From Oscillospiraceae bacterium (GTDB taxonomy: Bacteria; Bacillota; Clostridia; Oscillospirales; CAG-272): 49,085 nt of DNA. Of the stretch, positions 48,085 to 49,085 are shown piece after piece (position 1 is the stretch's first letter; every line of letters starts with the position of its first letter). The notes beneath the pieces are model-generated. The model saw nothing but the letters and a program-made list of their open reading frames with translations, made no database searches and was not told the origin of the DNA. A program made the translations under genes and the position numbers. The stretch covers positions 1-49,085 of the forward strand of contig SVSS01000010.1 in NCBI GenBank assembly GCA_015064185.1. The letters run 5' to 3'.

Positions 48085-48113
48085 ATCCGTCAAAAAAATA
48101 TAAAAATCCGTCA
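48085..48113. promoter_or_regulatory. AraC-type operator: two ATCCGTCA half-sites
   Basis: ATCCGTCA at 48085-48092 and again at 48106-48113, exactly 21 bp apart (two helix turns) as direct repeats, the usual geometry for AraC-family sites. The first lies 7 bp from the enzyme operon -35; the second abuts the -35 of the araC-type gene. Confidence 0.75.
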
Positions 48114-48142
48114 TTGACAAGAGGCGCACCATGTGCTATACT
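48114..48142 (+). promoter_or_regulatory. Promoter of the AraC regulator gene
   Basis: TTGACA (48114-48119), 17 bp, TATACT (48137-48142), with TG before the -10. The operator half-site touches its -35, which suggests autorepression. Confidence 0.85.
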
Positions 48143-48168
48143 GCAATTGACAGGGGGGGTGAATTGCC

Positions 48169-48945
48169 GTGTTAAACGATCTTGTGATCAAAAACGTGGT
48201 GCGTGCGTATTACGCAAAGCACCTTGCGTGGGAGCGAAATCGCTTCTCGCCGCGTGGGGCAGATGCGATCGTTTTATTTACTGAAGGTAAGATAGAGTAC
48301 CACTTTGAGGGGAAGACACTCATTGCAGGGAAGGGAGATTTCCTTCTCTTACCGGCAGACCTTCCTTATTCGGGCAGGAAGCTTGCGGATAAGTGTGCGT
48401 TTTTCGTGCTTGATTTTGAGTGTGCGCCAAGGGACGCATTTGAAAAATTCCCCGCGCCCGCGGTGGTGCCTGCAGGGGATTTTGAGGAAGCGGTCAGGCT
48501 CTTTTCCGATGCGATCAATGTATGGAATGAGCATAGAAGCAATGTGAGTTTTAAAATAAAGGCGATTGCCTACCAGCTCCTTTGCGAGGTATTAAAGGAG
48601 AGCACGGTGCAAAAAAACACCGTGCCTGTCGATGTGATCGTTTCATATATCGCCAAAAATATCGGTGATTCCACACTATCCGTAGCGGACCTTTGCCGTA
48701 AATTTTTCATCTCCGAGTCGCAGCTGCGCCGCAACATCCAGCGCGCCACGCGTCTAACACCAAGTGAGTATATTTTAACGCTCCGCCTCAATCGCGCGAA
48801 AAACGAGCTTTCCTACACCGACCGTTCCGTCAAGGAGATCGCCGCGCGGTGCGGGTTTGCCAGCCCCTATTATTTTTCGCGATGCTTTTCAGAGGAAATG
48901 GGTATGTCGCCTCTTGCATACAGAAAAAACAGCAGATCGATGTGA
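48169..48945 (+). CDS. AraC-family transcriptional regulator
   Basis: A 258-residue regulator. The N-terminal half is a cupin-like sensor (GKIEYHFEGKTLIAGKGDFLLLPADLPYS). The C-terminal half has two helix-turn-helix motifs: TLSVADLCRKFFISESQLRRN and VKEIAARCGFASPYYFSRCFSEEMGMSPLAYR, the AraC signature. The start is GTG at 48169, after GGGGGGGTG. It is divergent from the glycyl radical operon and shares the operator at 48085-48113. The ligand is probably the enzyme substrate. Confidence 0.9.
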   Translation: MLNDLVIKNVVRAYYAKHLAWERNRFSPRGADAIVLFTEGKIEYHFEGKTLIAGKGDFLLLPADLPYSGRKLADKCAFFVLDFECAPRDAFEKFPAPAVVPAGDFEEAVRLFSDAINVWNEHRSNVSFKIKAIAYQLLCEVLKESTVQKNTVPVDVIVSYIAKNIGDSTLSVADLCRKFFISESQLRRNIQRATRLTPSEYILTLRLNRAKNELSYTDRSVKEIAARCGFASPYYFSRCFSEEMGMSPLAYRKNSRSM

Positions 48946-48958
48946 TCTGCTGCTTTTA
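48931..48958 (+). terminator. Terminator of the AraC regulator gene
   Basis: AGCAGATC (48931-48938) pairs with GATCTGCT (48944-48951), followed by a T-rich run. The stem overlaps the stop codon region. Confidence 0.8.
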
Positions 48959-49082
48959 TTAGTGCCTTCAGGCACCCCCGCACGAAGTGCGAAACAGACA
49001 ACCACCCGCTATGCGGGTGGGGAACAATGGGTTATACCCCTTTTGTATAGAGTGTATCGTTACATAAGGCTTCTCCTTGAGG
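48959..49082. repeat. Terminal inverted repeat, right copy
   Basis: Exact reverse complement of positions 1-124. It begins directly after the AraC gene terminator. The last three bases (49083-49085) extend beyond the left copy. Confidence 0.9.
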
Positions 49083-49085
49083 AGA

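Overview
The window looks like one contig from a spore-forming, anaerobic member of the Bacillota (class Clostridia). The evidence is a gene order shared with that group (remA-gmk-rpoZ-priA-def-fmt-rsmB-rlmN-rsgA-thiN), the cotJABC spore-coat operon, a SipL-like SPOCS/LysM protein, a 26-residue spoVM-like gene, RNase J, a T-box leader, a PerR/rubrerythrin pair and an O2-sensitive glycyl radical enzyme. Promoters are almost all TTGACA-17 bp-TATAAT types, often with a TG upstream of the -10. I cannot name the genus. The first 124 bases are repeated exactly, inverted, at the right end (48959-49082). The contig therefore probably ends in two copies of one dispersed repeat.

Layout. 1-3300 (minus strand): a PhnP-like metallo-hydrolase, a perR-rbr peroxide-stress pair under a palindromic operator, an acidic CD1247-type zinc-ribbon protein and efp. 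3465-13668 (plus): a long housekeeping run from remA to thiN, mostly with overlapping start/stop codons. stp, prkC, rpe and coaBC, often found in this cluster, are absent, and a 49-residue membrane protein lies between rlmN and rsgA. A spoVM-like gene faces thiN, followed by asnB, an orphan solute-binding lipoprotein, prmC, a small acidic membrane protein, a flavin reductase-proA operon, ddl, a CvpA-like membrane protein, an Amidase_6 protein, an ArsB/SLC13-type permease and a cytidylate-kinase-like protein.

26270-37430: tRNA-Leu(TAG) with an unusual downstream repeat; a SipL-like spore protein; a large secreted, membrane-anchored protein with a repeated acidic tail; an AbrB-zinc ribbon regulator with a phosphopantetheinyl transferase; rnj with a long structured leader; a membrane-anchored PPIase; a Cys-rich protein; and cotJABC. 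37485-41711: a C_GCAxxG_C_C protein, a sodium:solute symporter behind a T-box whose specifier reads as a Tyr codon (UAC), a DUF421 protein with a 58-residue partner under a good sigma-E-like promoter, and a divergent XRE/AbrB pair with TTGACATT operators.

41762-42393: a Gly-Arg-His tRNA operon (minus) trailed by two modular repeat units, each ending in a decayed copy of the tRNA-His 3' end. The tRNA-Leu gene is followed by a unit of the same architecture. 42595-44719: yqeG, a TIM-barrel/AP-endonuclease-like gene and a HAD hydrolase. 44948-48945: a glycyl radical enzyme of unknown substrate, its activase, and a divergent AraC regulator with two identical operator half-sites exactly 21 bp apart.

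The most unusual items are the tRNA-3'-end-bounded repeat units, the AraC-controlled glycyl radical module, the T-box-controlled symporter, the recovered micro-genes (spoVM, the 49-aa membrane protein, the 58-aa protein) and a set of GCATAnnnT boxes that may mark a mother-cell sporulation regulon.
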